A DNA stretch of 64,000 nt. It comes from an uncultured bacterium. GTDB lineage: Bacteria; Bacteroidota; Bacteroidia; Bacteroidales; Bacteroidaceae. Shown piece by piece: positions 8,078 through 18,000 of this stretch. The number at the start of each line of letters is the position of its first letter. The first letter of the stretch is position 1. The position numbers were made by a program, and so were the translations under genes. The notes beneath the pieces were generated by a model that worked only from the letters and a program-made list of their open reading frames with translations, searched no databases and had not been told where the DNA came from. The DNA lies in contig CAJMPR010000010.1 in NCBI GenBank assembly GCA_905215345.1, positions 62,001 to 126,000 of the forward strand. Reading direction: 5' to 3'.

Positions 8078-9185
8078 AAATGTACTTCTCCTTGGTGGAA
8101 CAGGTACTCTTAGTACGGCTGTACTCAATAAAGCAGCAGAGCAAGGATATAGATTGTGGGTACTCAATAGAGGGATTCGAAAACAAAAACTTCCTAACAG
8201 TGTACAAAATATCATTGGCGATTTCAAAAATACTTCCACGTGGGTGGATAAAATACGTAACTTACATTTTGATATAGTAGTAGATTTTTTATCACGTTTA
8301 CCAATAGATATTGAGCGTGTATATCCTATTTTTAAAAATCATTGTGAGCAATATATCTTTATCTCAACCTCTTGTGTCTATCGTAGAGCTAATGAAGATT
8401 TCCCCATTAAGGAGTCATCACCTAAACCGAATAAGGATTGGGAATATAATACAGAAAAGTATGAAGCTGAGAAGATGCTAATAAAGTTGTCTCATGACTC
8501 ACACAATTATTATACAATAGTACGTCCGTATATTACATACGACGAGGAACGAATACCATTTGGCATAACTCCAGCATATAAATATCATCGTACTATTATA
8601 GAACGTATCAAATCAGAAAAACCAATGTTTGTATGGAATGGCGGAAATTCTATTACGACACTTACCTATGTAGATGATTTTGCAAATGGAGTTGTCGGAC
8701 TATTTTTAAATGAAAACGCTAAAAATGAAGACTTTCACATTACCAGCAATTTTCAATATACATGGCAAGATTTTTGGCGGATTTTTTATGATAAAATGAA
8801 TATAGATATCAATATCGTAGACATATCTGTTGACGAAATAGGAAAAGTAATGCCAAATGAAAAAAATATATTAAAAGGCGATAGAACCCTTGATGCTGTT
8901 TTTGATAATAGCAAAATAAAGGCTGCCGTTCCATCTTTAAAGTTTGAATACAATCTCGAAGCAGGAATAGATGAAATATTAAGGCATTATAACAACTCAA
9001 AAATACATAGTTACGATTATATGTACGATGCACTATTAGATAAAATGCTTTCTCATTATTCTTCAAACACTCATTTTGTAAAATACCCAAACGCAGAAAA
9101 TAGTTCTCGATACAAATATCTTGCATACCGCTACCTCCCAATAAAAATAGCTAACAAGTTATGCAGACTACTAAAGATAAAATAA
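8067..9185 (+). CDS. NAD(P)-dependent epimerase/dehydratase-like protein
   Basis: An SDR-type sugar-nucleotide enzyme candidate. The Rossmann glycine motif is GGTGTLS (residues 10-16), and a likely catalytic YxxxK is YNTEK (near 128-132), preceded by STSCVY as the Ser-containing strand. At 372 residues it is longer than a typical 310-340-residue epimerase. The extra C-terminal stretch (about 300-372) has no motif I know. It overlaps wzx by 11 bp and the next gene by 25 bp, so it belongs to the cassette. Likely role: making a modified nucleotide sugar or a late redox step. Whether it is an epimerase, dehydratase or reductase is open. Confidence 0.75.
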   Translation: METKNVLLLGGTGTLSTAVLNKAAEQGYRLWVLNRGIRKQKLPNSVQNIIGDFKNTSTWVDKIRNLHFDIVVDFLSRLPIDIERVYPIFKNHCEQYIFISTSCVYRRANEDFPIKESSPKPNKDWEYNTEKYEAEKMLIKLSHDSHNYYTIVRPYITYDEERIPFGITPAYKYHRTIIERIKSEKPMFVWNGGNSITTLTYVDDFANGVVGLFLNENAKNEDFHITSNFQYTWQDFWRIFYDKMNIDINIVDISVDEIGKVMPNEKNILKGDRTLDAVFDNSKIKAAVPSLKFEYNLEAGIDEILRHYNNSKIHSYDYMYDALLDKMLSHYSSNTHFVKYPNAENSSRYKYLAYRYLPIKIANKLCRLLKIK

Positions 9186-10456
9186 AACTATCTAAAAGTA
9201 CAGTATTCACGGAAAATAAGCTCAATTGCAGTGGCTGTGGGGCATGTGCAAAAATATGCAAACAATCCGCAATCACTATGACTGAAGATTCGGAAGGTTT
9301 TCTTTTTCCCAAACTAAACACAAATAAATGTATACAATGCGGGTTTTGTGACCAGATATGTCCTGAAGTGAATAGCCATCAAAATAATCCCATAGATCAA
9401 CAAGTATGCTATATCGCAACAAATACAGATGATAATTATTCAAAGAATAGTGCTACTATAGGCATTTGTACCATGATAGCTGAATATATTCTTTCAATTG
9501 GTGGATATGTATTTGGTGTAGTTTTAGATGAAAAAGAATGGCGAGCAAAGCATGTTTGTGTCACAACCAATGATGATTTACAAAAGATACGCAACTCAAA
9601 ATATATTCAAAGTGATACAGAAGATACTTTCAAGCAAGTTAAAGTATTCTTAGAAACAGGAAAACTCGTTCTATATACCGGAACACCTTGTCAAATAGCA
9701 GGACTTAAAGCTTTCCTTAGAAAAGATTATATTAATCTTTATACAATAGATCTTATATGTCACGGTACATATAGCTATAAAATCATTCGAAAAGAAATAG
9801 ACTTTTGGCAACGAAAATTTAGAGGTCCTATATCAAATTTTCGTTTTCGAAGTAAACATCGTTTTCCTTGGTCTTATGGAGGAGTTATCAATTTTGACAT
9901 TACACAGAACAATACAATTAAGCATATAGAACGTCATGGCAGCTGTTCACCCGCATATCGTTGTTATGCATATAGTGGAGACGGAAAAAATTATATTCTT
10001 CGAGAGACTTGTTATGCATGTAAATTTCGTGATAGAGGGCGATATGCAGATTTCACAGTAGGTGATGCTTGGGGAATCAAAAAATTACATTCTCACATAT
10101 TTACAGGAAGAAATACAAGAACAGGGATATCACTAATATTCTGCAATACGGAGAAGGCAAATATATTATTATCCCAAATAAAATCTCAACTGAATCTAAT
10201 ACCGATAAAACAAGATCAAGCTTTCATACAAGAAGCCCTTTTGCCAGCCTATAGGTCTATACCTAAAGAACGATATATGATATATCAGAATTTAGATAGA
10301 ATCGAATGGGAGACGTTGATTTCAGAATTGTTTCATATTAATTTCGACAAAATTCACAAACAATTTATTAGAAATAATTACATATCGAAGCATCAGAATC
10401 GAATAAAGATTATCATAAAACATTTACTTTTCTATAATAGATGGAACAAAAAGTAA
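9161..10456 (+). CDS. 4Fe-4S ferredoxin / FrhB-like (coenzyme F420 hydrogenase beta family) protein
   Basis: Two N-terminal 4Fe-4S motifs are complete: Cys 23-26-29-33 and Cys 57-60-63-67. A C-terminal domain of the F420-reducing hydrogenase beta-subunit family follows (for example YTGTPCQIAGLKAFLR and the GDAWG motif). These flavo-iron-sulfur proteins are common in Bacteroidales capsule loci beside pyruvyltransferase-family genes. Bacteroides are not known to make F420, so the electron carrier is probably another flavin or ferredoxin. A second copy of the same architecture lies at 16780-18000. Role in polysaccharide synthesis is inferred from context: a redox step on a sugar or its substituent. 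Confidence 0.82.
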   Translation: MQTTKDKIKLSKSTVFTENKLNCSGCGACAKICKQSAITMTEDSEGFLFPKLNTNKCIQCGFCDQICPEVNSHQNNPIDQQVCYIATNTDDNYSKNSATIGICTMIAEYILSIGGYVFGVVLDEKEWRAKHVCVTTNDDLQKIRNSKYIQSDTEDTFKQVKVFLETGKLVLYTGTPCQIAGLKAFLRKDYINLYTIDLICHGTYSYKIIRKEIDFWQRKFRGPISNFRFRSKHRFPWSYGGVINFDITQNNTIKHIERHGSCSPAYRCYAYSGDGKNYILRETCYACKFRDRGRYADFTVGDAWGIKKLHSHIFTGRNTRTGISLIFCNTEKANILLSQIKSQLNLIPIKQDQAFIQEALLPAYRSIPKERYMIYQNLDRIEWETLISELFHINFDKIHKQFIRNNYISKHQNRIKIIIKHLLFYNRWNKK

Positions 10457-11460
10457 TATATTATCCGTATTTGGATGTTTTAAAAGGCATAGCCATACTT
10501 CTAATGGTAATGGGACATGTTATCCCTTGGACTTTAGGAGAGCCTCTATTTATTCAACAACCATTATCTGAGTTATATGGCTCTGAATTATATCTATCAG
10601 TTATTTATAGATTAATTTATTCATTTCACATGCCACTTTTATTTTTCGCATCCGGCTTTCTATTTTATAGAGCGGAACACCATGGAACAAACTATTTGAA
10701 AAATACGATAATAAAACGTGTACACAGAATCTTAATACCTTATTTAGTTACAGGAACTTTGCTTTACTTTGGTAGAGGACATTGGGGATACTGGTTTCTG
10801 CAAGACATGTTTGTGCTAAATTTATTTGTAAGTATAATATTTTTTATCATAGATTTTAAGAAAGTAAAGAAATGGCAAGAACTAGCTATTTACATCACTG
10901 GATTTATACTTCTTTATATCTTCAGGAAATTAACACCTAGTCTTGAAAATGACACAGATGGTATTATTGTTATTTCAAGATTGGCCAACTATTATCCGGC
11001 TTTCATCATGGGAATACTTTGCAGAAAATACAATAAATTTGAGCAGCTTATAGAAAACAAGTGGGTTGTATTTATATCTTTACTTTGCTTCATAGGACTA
11101 TTTATTTTATCAGGATATAAAATCACTGGATTAAGTAGCCTTTCAAGCATTCTTCTTCCACTTACTATGATTATTTATCTAAACAATTTTACCATAAAAA
11201 CAAAAACAGGAAAAGGAATAATATTATTATCTTTCATAGGAAAAAATTCTCTTGAAATCTATATTCTACACTTATTTTTCATAATGGTTTTTCAAGAAAT
11301 AGGAATTTTCATGTTATCTATCGAACATTGGATAACAAGTATTACTTTTCAAATAGTATATTCTCTTACTATTTCAGCTATAAGCATTTTTCTTTCTATT
11401 ATAACAGCCAATATATTGAAAAGTAGTAATATTATAAAACGAATAATGTTCGGAGCATGA
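10441..11460 (+). CDS. Acyltransferase 3 family membrane protein
   Basis: Integral-membrane O-acyltransferase (339 residues, about ten helices). The family signature is seen at the N-terminus: YLDVLKGIAILLMVMGHVIP with the conserved His, then YSFHMPLLFFASGFLF. It is expected to acetylate or otherwise acylate the sugar chain, using a cytosolic acyl donor. It overlaps the FrhB-like gene by 16 bp and the next acetyltransferase by 4 bp (ATGA), so translation is probably coupled. Two more AT-3 genes lie at 20609 and 21631. Confidence 0.87.
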   Translation: MEQKVIYYPYLDVLKGIAILLMVMGHVIPWTLGEPLFIQQPLSELYGSELYLSVIYRLIYSFHMPLLFFASGFLFYRAEHHGTNYLKNTIIKRVHRILIPYLVTGTLLYFGRGHWGYWFLQDMFVLNLFVSIIFFIIDFKKVKKWQELAIYITGFILLYIFRKLTPSLENDTDGIIVISRLANYYPAFIMGILCRKYNKFEQLIENKWVVFISLLCFIGLFILSGYKITGLSSLSSILLPLTMIIYLNNFTIKTKTGKGIILLSFIGKNSLEIYILHLFFIMVFQEIGIFMLSIEHWITSITFQIVYSLTISAISIFLSIITANILKSSNIIKRIMFGA

Positions 11461-12017
11461 AACTAATACATCATATTTATGCAATAAAATCTGGCTTAAT
11501 TTGGTGGTTTACAAATTCTATCCTATCCAGTTTTCCAAGTATTCGCTTCAGATATTATGGTCTGAAAATTTCAGGCATGAATCTCGCTACAAATGTACGT
11601 TTTTATCAAGGCTTCCATATTCGTAATCCCAGAGGTATTAGAATCGGAAGTGGTACTTCGATAGGACCAAAAGTTCTTCTCGATGGCCGCAAGGGATTAA
11701 CTATTGGAAAAAGTGTAGTAATAGCTTATGACGCTATTATTTGGACACTTAATCACGATTATAATGATGTGCATTTCTGTGGAAAAGGAGCACCAGTAAT
11801 TATTGGCGATTATGCTTGGATTTGCTGTCGTTCAATAATACTTCCTGGCATATCCATTGGGGAAGGCGCAATAGTGGCTTCTGGAGCAATAGTCGTAAAA
11901 GACGTACCACCATATACAATAGTAGCAGGAATACCCGCTAAAGTAATAGGAAAAAGAGAGAAGAAAAAGTATAATTATGGATATGACTCAAAAAAAACAA
12001 TAGAATATTTTGCATAG
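11457..12017 (+). CDS. Hexapeptide-repeat (left-handed beta-helix) acetyltransferase
   Basis: A 186-residue soluble acyltransferase of the maltose/galactoside O-acetyltransferase group. Hexapeptide repeats run from about residue 60 to 165. A catalytic-type His lies in TLNHDY, and the family C-terminus is present (GAIVVKDVPPYTIVAGIPAKVIG). Acetyl-CoA is the usual donor. Its start overlaps the AT-3 gene by 4 bp. Likely target: a nucleotide sugar or lipid-linked sugar of this locus, judged by position only. Confidence 0.87.
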   Translation: MKLIHHIYAIKSGLIWWFTNSILSSFPSIRFRYYGLKISGMNLATNVRFYQGFHIRNPRGIRIGSGTSIGPKVLLDGRKGLTIGKSVVIAYDAIIWTLNHDYNDVHFCGKGAPVIIGDYAWICCRSIILPGISIGEGAIVASGAIVVKDVPPYTIVAGIPAKVIGKREKKKYNYGYDSKKTIEYFA

Positions 12018-13275
12018 TCCTCATTCAATAATTCACAAATATCAAAAACTAACCACATTTAGATTCGTATTAATAGTTATTGTACTATTCATAGCTTTCT
12101 GTGGATGGTCATCTATTGATTTAGGAATCGAAGGTTGGTCTTCAAAACCCGCTTTCTTTATCGGCTCTGTTATATTCTTCTTAGTTGTCATTAATAAGAA
12201 TGACATCAAAAGCGGAACCATGCAAAGTACGGCTATCTGGACATTAGTAGCAGCCTCCTTGAGTTACATACCGGCAATTATTGATTGGAATGCATCTTCA
12301 GCGTCCTTTTTATACAATTATATTGCTACATATTATGGTCTTGCTTTCTATTTTCTACTATCTATATGGAAAGTGGCACCTAAAGATATTATCCGAATAT
12401 TGGTCTTTTTTTGCTTAATATGGGTTATTATAGAAATCGGACAACAATTTACATATCCTACTTACTGGTTTTTAGGGAGAAATAATGGGAATGGCTCTAT
12501 AGAGAACAGAATGGGACTATGGAGGTTTTATATTTGGGGGATTGATTTTGTTATGCTATTGGCTTCTTATTATATTGGCAGATTAGTAAGCAAAAATAAA
12601 TTACATAGAAAAGACATTATTTTCACGATTGCTTTTTCGATTGGAATTTTATGCTATTGCTCGAGAAAGCATATCATATGTCTAATAATAGCATATATTT
12701 ATGCAGTTTTAGAAGCAAAAAGTAAGCATAAATGGACAATAAGAATAGCTTTCATTCTTTTATTTATTGTACTATTTTTTAGTTTTTATTATGACTTTTC
12801 TATGATGAATGCGGAACAGAGCGAAGGACAAGGAAAAGGAGAAGAGTGGGTACGTTTTTTATCTGGAAAATTTTATTTAACTAAATTCTCGGATTCTCCA
12901 TTATATCCATTTTTCGGTACCGGATGGGGATCTCTAACATTATATTTTAAAATAAATACTATTGAATCCAATTTCGGTCTTTTCCGCTCTGACATTGGTA
13001 TATTAGGGTATTATTCCAGTGTCGGCGCAGTAGGTGTATCTGCTATAATTATGTATATCTATAAATTTATTAGTAATTGGAAATATATTGATTTAGGTTA
13101 TAGACTATTCTTCATCATGAAAATATTCATGATTATTTTTGATTTTTGGATGATGTGGGCCATCGGCATCATTGCATTCGGAACATTTTTGTATCTATTA
13201 GACCAAAACATAAAGAAAAATAAAATAATTTCCAATATAAGAAAAAATGAACATAGGAATACTCACATTCTATAA
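12010..13275 (+). CDS. O-antigen/capsule polymerase-like membrane protein (Wzy candidate)
   Basis: A 421-residue, strongly hydrophobic protein with about ten membrane helices and one larger soluble loop (about 265-320) rich in charged and aromatic residues (EGQGKGEEWVRFLSGKFY, then FGTGWGS). This is the layout of Wzy polymerases, which are too diverged to prove by motif. It is the only polymerase candidate in the locus and therefore the likely Wzy. The open frame begins with a TTG at 12010 that overlaps the preceding gene by 8 bp. No ATG lies near, so the start is uncertain. Confidence 0.75.
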   Translation: MHSPHSIIHKYQKLTTFRFVLIVIVLFIAFCGWSSIDLGIEGWSSKPAFFIGSVIFFLVVINKNDIKSGTMQSTAIWTLVAASLSYIPAIIDWNASSASFLYNYIATYYGLAFYFLLSIWKVAPKDIIRILVFFCLIWVIIEIGQQFTYPTYWFLGRNNGNGSIENRMGLWRFYIWGIDFVMLLASYYIGRLVSKNKLHRKDIIFTIAFSIGILCYCSRKHIICLIIAYIYAVLEAKSKHKWTIRIAFILLFIVLFFSFYYDFSMMNAEQSEGQGKGEEWVRFLSGKFYLTKFSDSPLYPFFGTGWGSLTLYFKINTIESNFGLFRSDIGILGYYSSVGAVGVSAIIMYIYKFISNWKYIDLGYRLFFIMKIFMIIFDFWMMWAIGIIAFGTFLYLLDQNIKKNKIISNIRKNEHRNTHIL

Positions 13276-14464
13276 AGTAGCCAATTTTGGGGCAAACTTA
13301 CAAGGAATATCCACTTATTTTTATTTAAAAAATAAAGGATATCATCCTATATTTTTTAATTATGTTTCAGAAGCAACTGAGAGTACTTTAAACAAAGAAT
13401 ATCAAACCAACTCACAGACAAGATGTCACTTAGATTTTGTAAATAAAATGATTCCCGAACAATCAGAAAATTTACACAATTCAACAGAAGTTATTGCTGC
13501 TATTGAAAAACACAACATAGATGCCATAATAATTGGATCGGATGCTGTAGTTCAACACCATCCCTTGTTATCACGTATCCACCAAGGTAAACGTAAACCA
13601 TTTTATATTGCTCGACCTGCACCAGAGCGTATGTTCCCCAATCCCTTTTGGGGTATCGGTTTTTCAGAGATTATTCCAACAGCAATGATGTCTGTTTCAT
13701 CACAAAACTCGCGATATGCACAATTCTCTAAGAAATTAAAAAAGAGAATGGGCACTACGCTTTCATGCATGAAATATATATCTGTTAGAGATACTTGGAC
13801 CAAAGATTTGATGCATAGTATTAATGAAAAATTAGAAATATCAATTACACCAGATCCAGTCTTTGCATTCAATAATAATGTAAGTAACCTGATACTAACA
13901 GAATCAGACATTCGTACACATTTTAATCTGCCTGAACATTATATCTTAGTTTCTCTTCATTCTCAATCATTATCTCCACAAATATTATCCGAACTTCATG
14001 ATCAGTTTAAGGCTATTGGTAAAACATGTGTAGCTTTCCCAATGCCGGGAGGCATAAAATTCAATCATTCATTTGATTATCAAATAAACACACCTTTATC
14101 TCCGATTGATTGGTATGCTCTAATTAAATATGCCGACGCATATATAGGTAGTAATATGCATCCTATAATTGTAAGTTTACATAATGCCGTACCATGCTTT
14201 AGTATTGACCATTGGGGTACCAAGAACTTTTTCAATAAAACGATTCGTGATGGTTCAAGTAAAGTAGAGCACATATTGAATATTTATGGATTGAAAAACA
14301 ACATTCGTCCAATAGATAATGGCTTTTGCGATATCAAAGCTGATGAAATTGTAAAAGCAATAATAAAATTTCCTAAAAAAGAAGTTATGGAGACATCTAA
14401 ATTACAACACAAAATGTATGAAAAAATGATGGATAAAATTCTCTCCTCACTAACTCATCAATAA
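13247..14464 (+). CDS. Polysaccharide pyruvyl transferase family protein (copy 1)
   Basis: Begins with the family N-terminus MNIGILTFYKVANFGANLQ and keeps the internal pattern of a GT-B-like fold (IGSDAVVQHHP, then GSNMHPIIVSLHNAVPCFS). Members add pyruvate ketals to sugars using PEP, or act as related transferases. The substrate here is unknown. At 405 residues it is longer than copy 2 (345 residues at 18000). It overlaps the polymerase by 29 bp. Negatively charged pyruvyl groups would fit an acidic exopolysaccharide. Confidence 0.83.
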   Translation: MNIGILTFYKVANFGANLQGISTYFYLKNKGYHPIFFNYVSEATESTLNKEYQTNSQTRCHLDFVNKMIPEQSENLHNSTEVIAAIEKHNIDAIIIGSDAVVQHHPLLSRIHQGKRKPFYIARPAPERMFPNPFWGIGFSEIIPTAMMSVSSQNSRYAQFSKKLKKRMGTTLSCMKYISVRDTWTKDLMHSINEKLEISITPDPVFAFNNNVSNLILTESDIRTHFNLPEHYILVSLHSQSLSPQILSELHDQFKAIGKTCVAFPMPGGIKFNHSFDYQINTPLSPIDWYALIKYADAYIGSNMHPIIVSLHNAVPCFSIDHWGTKNFFNKTIRDGSSKVEHILNIYGLKNNIRPIDNGFCDIKADEIVKAIIKFPKKEVMETSKLQHKMYEKMMDKILSSLTHQ

Positions 14465-14487
14465 TAACTATTATTATAATCCTTTTC

Positions 14488-15645
14488 ATGAAAATACTTA
14501 TTGTTTCAAAATGTCCTACTCATCCCACAGATGCAGGAAATAGATGGTGGATACTTGCTCAGGCAAAAATCCTCCAGAAATTAGGTCATGAGGTACATTT
14601 TCTTTATATAGAAGAAAAGCCTTTAAGAGGAGATGTTGCATCCTATATCGAAGCAATGGAAAAGACTCGTAAATATTGGAAAAATAACTTTCACCTATTT
14701 ACGGTGAGCAAATGGAGTAAAACAAAAATAAATTTCCTAAAATATTATCGTATATTGTTCTGTCATCGCTATTACAAAGTAGATGATAATTATCCATACG
14801 GAGTAGAAAAAGTAGTGAATAAACTAAATTCTAGCTTACATTTTGAGGTTTGCATTATCAACTATTACTATTTATCACGACTTTTTGAATATATCAAAAT
14901 ACCCAAAAAGGCTATTGCTACCCATGACTGCATGGCCTATAAAAATCTGAAAATCAAAGAGTCTATTCTCTGCACTACAGCCGATGCCGAAGCTCATGCC
15001 ATGCAAAGATGCCCACACATCTTTGCACTACAAGAAATGGAAGCCAATTACTTCCAGCTACTTTCTCCTCAAAGTAAGGTTTACAATCTTTACGGAAAGT
15101 ACAATTATCATTCACAACCGATAGTTGGTAATAAGAACATAGTATTCCTTTCAGGTAATAATAGTTTTAATCAAAATGGAATTATATGGTTTATCCGTGA
15201 TGTTTTTCCGCTGATTAGAAACTGTTTCCCTGAATCTCAGTTGCTTGTAGGTGGAAGTATTTGTAAAGTATTGCAAAACATTAGCGATTTGGAAGGAGTT
15301 AAGACTTTAGGCTATATTGACAACCCTGCCGAGTTTTATGCACTGGCTGATGTTGCCATTAATCCAATATATCAAGGTACCGGACTAAAAATAAAGACAT
15401 TTGAGGCCATCGCATTTGACAAAATAACACTGGTACATCCACACAGCATGACTGGTATTTTCAGAAAGGAGGATGCCCCACTAATGGTATCAGATAAACC
15501 GGAAGAATGGGTACAGTTTCTTAGTACTATCTGGAAACATCCAGAATACATAACAGAAATCAAGCATAAAAATATGGAATATATTGAGGATATGAACAAA
15601 TTCATAGAAAATGAATATAAACGTTTCCTCGAAGCCGAAGATTAA
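14488..15645 (+). CDS. Glycosyltransferase, GT-B fold (family 4-like)
   Basis: The N-terminus KILIVSKCPTHPTDAGNRWW and the C-terminal nucleotide-sugar-binding part (ALADVAINPIYQGTGLKIKTFEAIA) are typical of GT-B transferases. The lone Glu of the late motif is in KTFEAIA. The protein has 385 residues, no signal peptide and no membrane helix, so it probably acts at the cytosolic face on the lipid-linked repeat unit. A 23-bp gap separates it from copy 1 of the pyruvyltransferase. Donor and linkage are unknown. Confidence 0.85.
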   Translation: MKILIVSKCPTHPTDAGNRWWILAQAKILQKLGHEVHFLYIEEKPLRGDVASYIEAMEKTRKYWKNNFHLFTVSKWSKTKINFLKYYRILFCHRYYKVDDNYPYGVEKVVNKLNSSLHFEVCIINYYYLSRLFEYIKIPKKAIATHDCMAYKNLKIKESILCTTADAEAHAMQRCPHIFALQEMEANYFQLLSPQSKVYNLYGKYNYHSQPIVGNKNIVFLSGNNSFNQNGIIWFIRDVFPLIRNCFPESQLLVGGSICKVLQNISDLEGVKTLGYIDNPAEFYALADVAINPIYQGTGLKIKTFEAIAFDKITLVHPHSMTGIFRKEDAPLMVSDKPEEWVQFLSTIWKHPEYITEIKHKNMEYIEDMNKFIENEYKRFLEAED

Positions 15646-15658
15646 TGTTACCAAAAAT

Positions 15659-16795
15659 ATGAAACAAAAGAAAAAAATATGTTGGATAACTCCAGATTGT
15701 TTTATCGATGTAGATTTACCTATCATTCACGCATTATCAGATGAATATATTATCAATTGGCAAATTGTAATAGAGAAGAATGCCAAAATAGAATACGAAC
15801 AATATGTGCGTTCTATAATTAACAAGAACCCCAATATTACTATTTCTTATCATTATCTAACTCATCGCTTCCGTAATCCACAAAATATAAACGACTTAAA
15901 ACAAATTATTGATAAAGCAAAAAAGTTTAATCCACAATTATATTATATATCTGCAGCAATACATCCCTATGGTACCTTTATGTACAAATTGCTACTTCCT
16001 TCAAAAAAAGTGATAATAGCTTGTCATAATGTATCTACTCCTAAAGGAGCTACTTCGGAAAAAACTGCTTCAAAATTGACTAACTTATGGATAAATAGTT
16101 TTAAAAACATCCAGGTTTTTTCAAAGAGCCAAGAAGAGGTTCTAAAACAAAAGACTAAGAACAAAAATATTCTTATGGCACCTCTTGCTTTAAAAGATTA
16201 TGGTAATCCTTCCACAAAAATAGATAAAAGGAAAGAATCGAATTTCCGATTTCTCAGTTTTGGCAATATCGTAACTTACAAACGTATCGATTTACTAATT
16301 GAAGCTGCTAATATTTTGGCAGAACGTGGTATAAAGAATTTCAAAGTAAGAATTGCCGGAAATTGTAACTCCAATTGGAAAGAGAAATATATGCCTCTTA
16401 TCAAACATCCAGAAATATTCGAATTAATGATTAAGCGGATACCAAATGAAGATGTTGCTAATTTATTTGTAGACAGCCATGTATTCGTTATGCCATATCA
16501 AGATATTGCACAGAGTGGGGCAATTACTGTAGCATTCAGATATAACGTAGTTGCATTAGTATCTAATATAGTACCATTCAAAGAATTTGTAGAAGATGGA
16601 GTAACTGGACTTACCTTTCACTCGGAAGATGCAAACCATTTAGCTGATAAAATGCAATGGTGCATTGAAAACAGAAATACCAAGCTTGAAGAATTAGCAA
16701 TCAATCAAAAACAATTTGTGGAGAGAGAACTTTCGCTTACTAGTATAGCAGCCAAATATAAAGCATATTTTGAAAATTTATGTCTAAAGCAATAA
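15659..16795 (+). CDS. Glycosyltransferase, GT-B fold (family 1/4-like)
   Basis: The C-terminal half has the GT4 donor-binding region: FLSFGNIVTYKRIDLLIEAA, then FVMPYQDIAQSGAITVAFRY and EDGVTGLTF. I chose ATG 15659, which begins MKQKKKICWITPDCF, 13 bp after the previous stop. An in-frame ATG at 15611 would add 16 residues and overlap the upstream gene by 35 bp. The EX7E-type motif is replaced by a Gln/Ser-rich loop, as in several capsule transferases. It overlaps the next gene by 16 bp. Confidence 0.84.
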   Translation: MKQKKKICWITPDCFIDVDLPIIHALSDEYIINWQIVIEKNAKIEYEQYVRSIINKNPNITISYHYLTHRFRNPQNINDLKQIIDKAKKFNPQLYYISAAIHPYGTFMYKLLLPSKKVIIACHNVSTPKGATSEKTASKLTNLWINSFKNIQVFSKSQEEVLKQKTKNKNILMAPLALKDYGNPSTKIDKRKESNFRFLSFGNIVTYKRIDLLIEAANILAERGIKNFKVRIAGNCNSNWKEKYMPLIKHPEIFELMIKRIPNEDVANLFVDSHVFVMPYQDIAQSGAITVAFRYNVVALVSNIVPFKEFVEDGVTGLTFHSEDANHLADKMQWCIENRNTKLEELAINQKQFVERELSLTSIAAKYKAYFENLCLKQ

Positions 16796-18000
16796 GAAAG
16801 AGACCTATATTAGCTTCCACCAAAACTTGCACAGGCTGCTTTGTGTGTGTAGATGCGTGTCAGTACAAGGCTATCAGTATAGATATGCACACCGATGGCC
16901 ATCGTTATGTAGTTATCAATGAAAACAGTTGTGTCTGTTGTGGGATATGTGAAAAAACTTGTCCTATTGTATCTGATTTAAAATACAATCAAAGTGAAAC
17001 AGCTTTTTTCTATGCAGCTTGGGCTTTGAACAGAGAACATCGTAAAAAAAGTGCTTCTGGCGGTGTATTTTACGCAATGGCAACAGCCGTAATTCAACAA
17101 AAGGGAGTCGTTTTTGGTGTCAAAATAGAAGCACCTTGTAAGGTATATCACCAAGAAATAGAAACAATTGACCAACTATCCTCTTTGCAAGGTTCCAAAT
17201 ATACGCATAGTAATGCGGCAGGAAATTACAAAAAAGCATTAAATTACCTAAAAGAAGGACGTTTAGTTTTGTTCTCAGGAACAGGATGTCAAATTGCAGG
17301 CCTCTTGTCTTTTTTAGACAAAAAAACATATAGTGGACAGCTTATCACCATTGATTTAATCTGTGGTGGGATACCTTCAGGATTACTCATAAACAAATTC
17401 ATTGAGAGTGCGCCATACAAGGTCAAACAGATCCTCTCCTTTCGCACAAAAGAAACAGGTTGGAAACCGCAAGGATTCTGTTATAATCTTAAAGTAGAAG
17501 ATGAAAATGGAGAAGTTCATGATTACACTCATAAAAACAATATCATTACCTCAGGATTCAGTTCTGAGCTTACAAATCGATATTCATGTTACAACTGTCG
17601 TTTTGTTGGTGAAAAACGTATGTCAGATTTTACAATTGGAGATTATTGGGGATGTCAACAATATACTAATGAACAGCAAGATGGAATTTCATTGATTATA
17701 GCTCACTCAAATAAAGCCCATTCTTTTTTAAATTCGTTGCATGATAGTCTTTTTTTCGAAAAAGCTGATAAGAAAATAGCTCTTTCACATAATCATCGAC
17801 TGATACAAGGCTATGATATCCGTCAATATTTTCCAGAACGTAAGTATCTGTCTCTATTTGCTAACAAATTAAACAACAATACATTTTCAAAAATATACGC
17901 AAATAATTTTCCGAATACCAGCCCTTGGATGTTATTAAAAATAATACGCAAAATACTAACTTTTGTATTCAAAATAAATAAAAAAATAACAGACTTCTAA
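16780..18000 (+). CDS. 4Fe-4S ferredoxin / FrhB-like protein (copy 2)
   Basis: Same architecture as the protein at 9161: two 4Fe-4S motifs (Cys 17-20-23-27 and Cys 51-54-57-61) and a FrhB-type C-terminal domain with FSGTGCQIAGLLSFL and GDYWG. It also carries the extra segment KKSASGGVFYAMATAV near residue 90, typical of this family. The stop codon overlaps the start of the pyruvyltransferase-family gene (TAATG), so these two are coupled. The two copies differ enough to be old paralogues or separate acquisitions. Confidence 0.84.
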   Translation: MSKAIRKRPILASTKTCTGCFVCVDACQYKAISIDMHTDGHRYVVINENSCVCCGICEKTCPIVSDLKYNQSETAFFYAAWALNREHRKKSASGGVFYAMATAVIQQKGVVFGVKIEAPCKVYHQEIETIDQLSSLQGSKYTHSNAAGNYKKALNYLKEGRLVLFSGTGCQIAGLLSFLDKKTYSGQLITIDLICGGIPSGLLINKFIESAPYKVKQILSFRTKETGWKPQGFCYNLKVEDENGEVHDYTHKNNIITSGFSSELTNRYSCYNCRFVGEKRMSDFTIGDYWGCQQYTNEQQDGISLIIAHSNKAHSFLNSLHDSLFFEKADKKIALSHNHRLIQGYDIRQYFPERKYLSLFANKLNNNTFSKIYANNFPNTSPWMLLKIIRKILTFVFKINKKITDF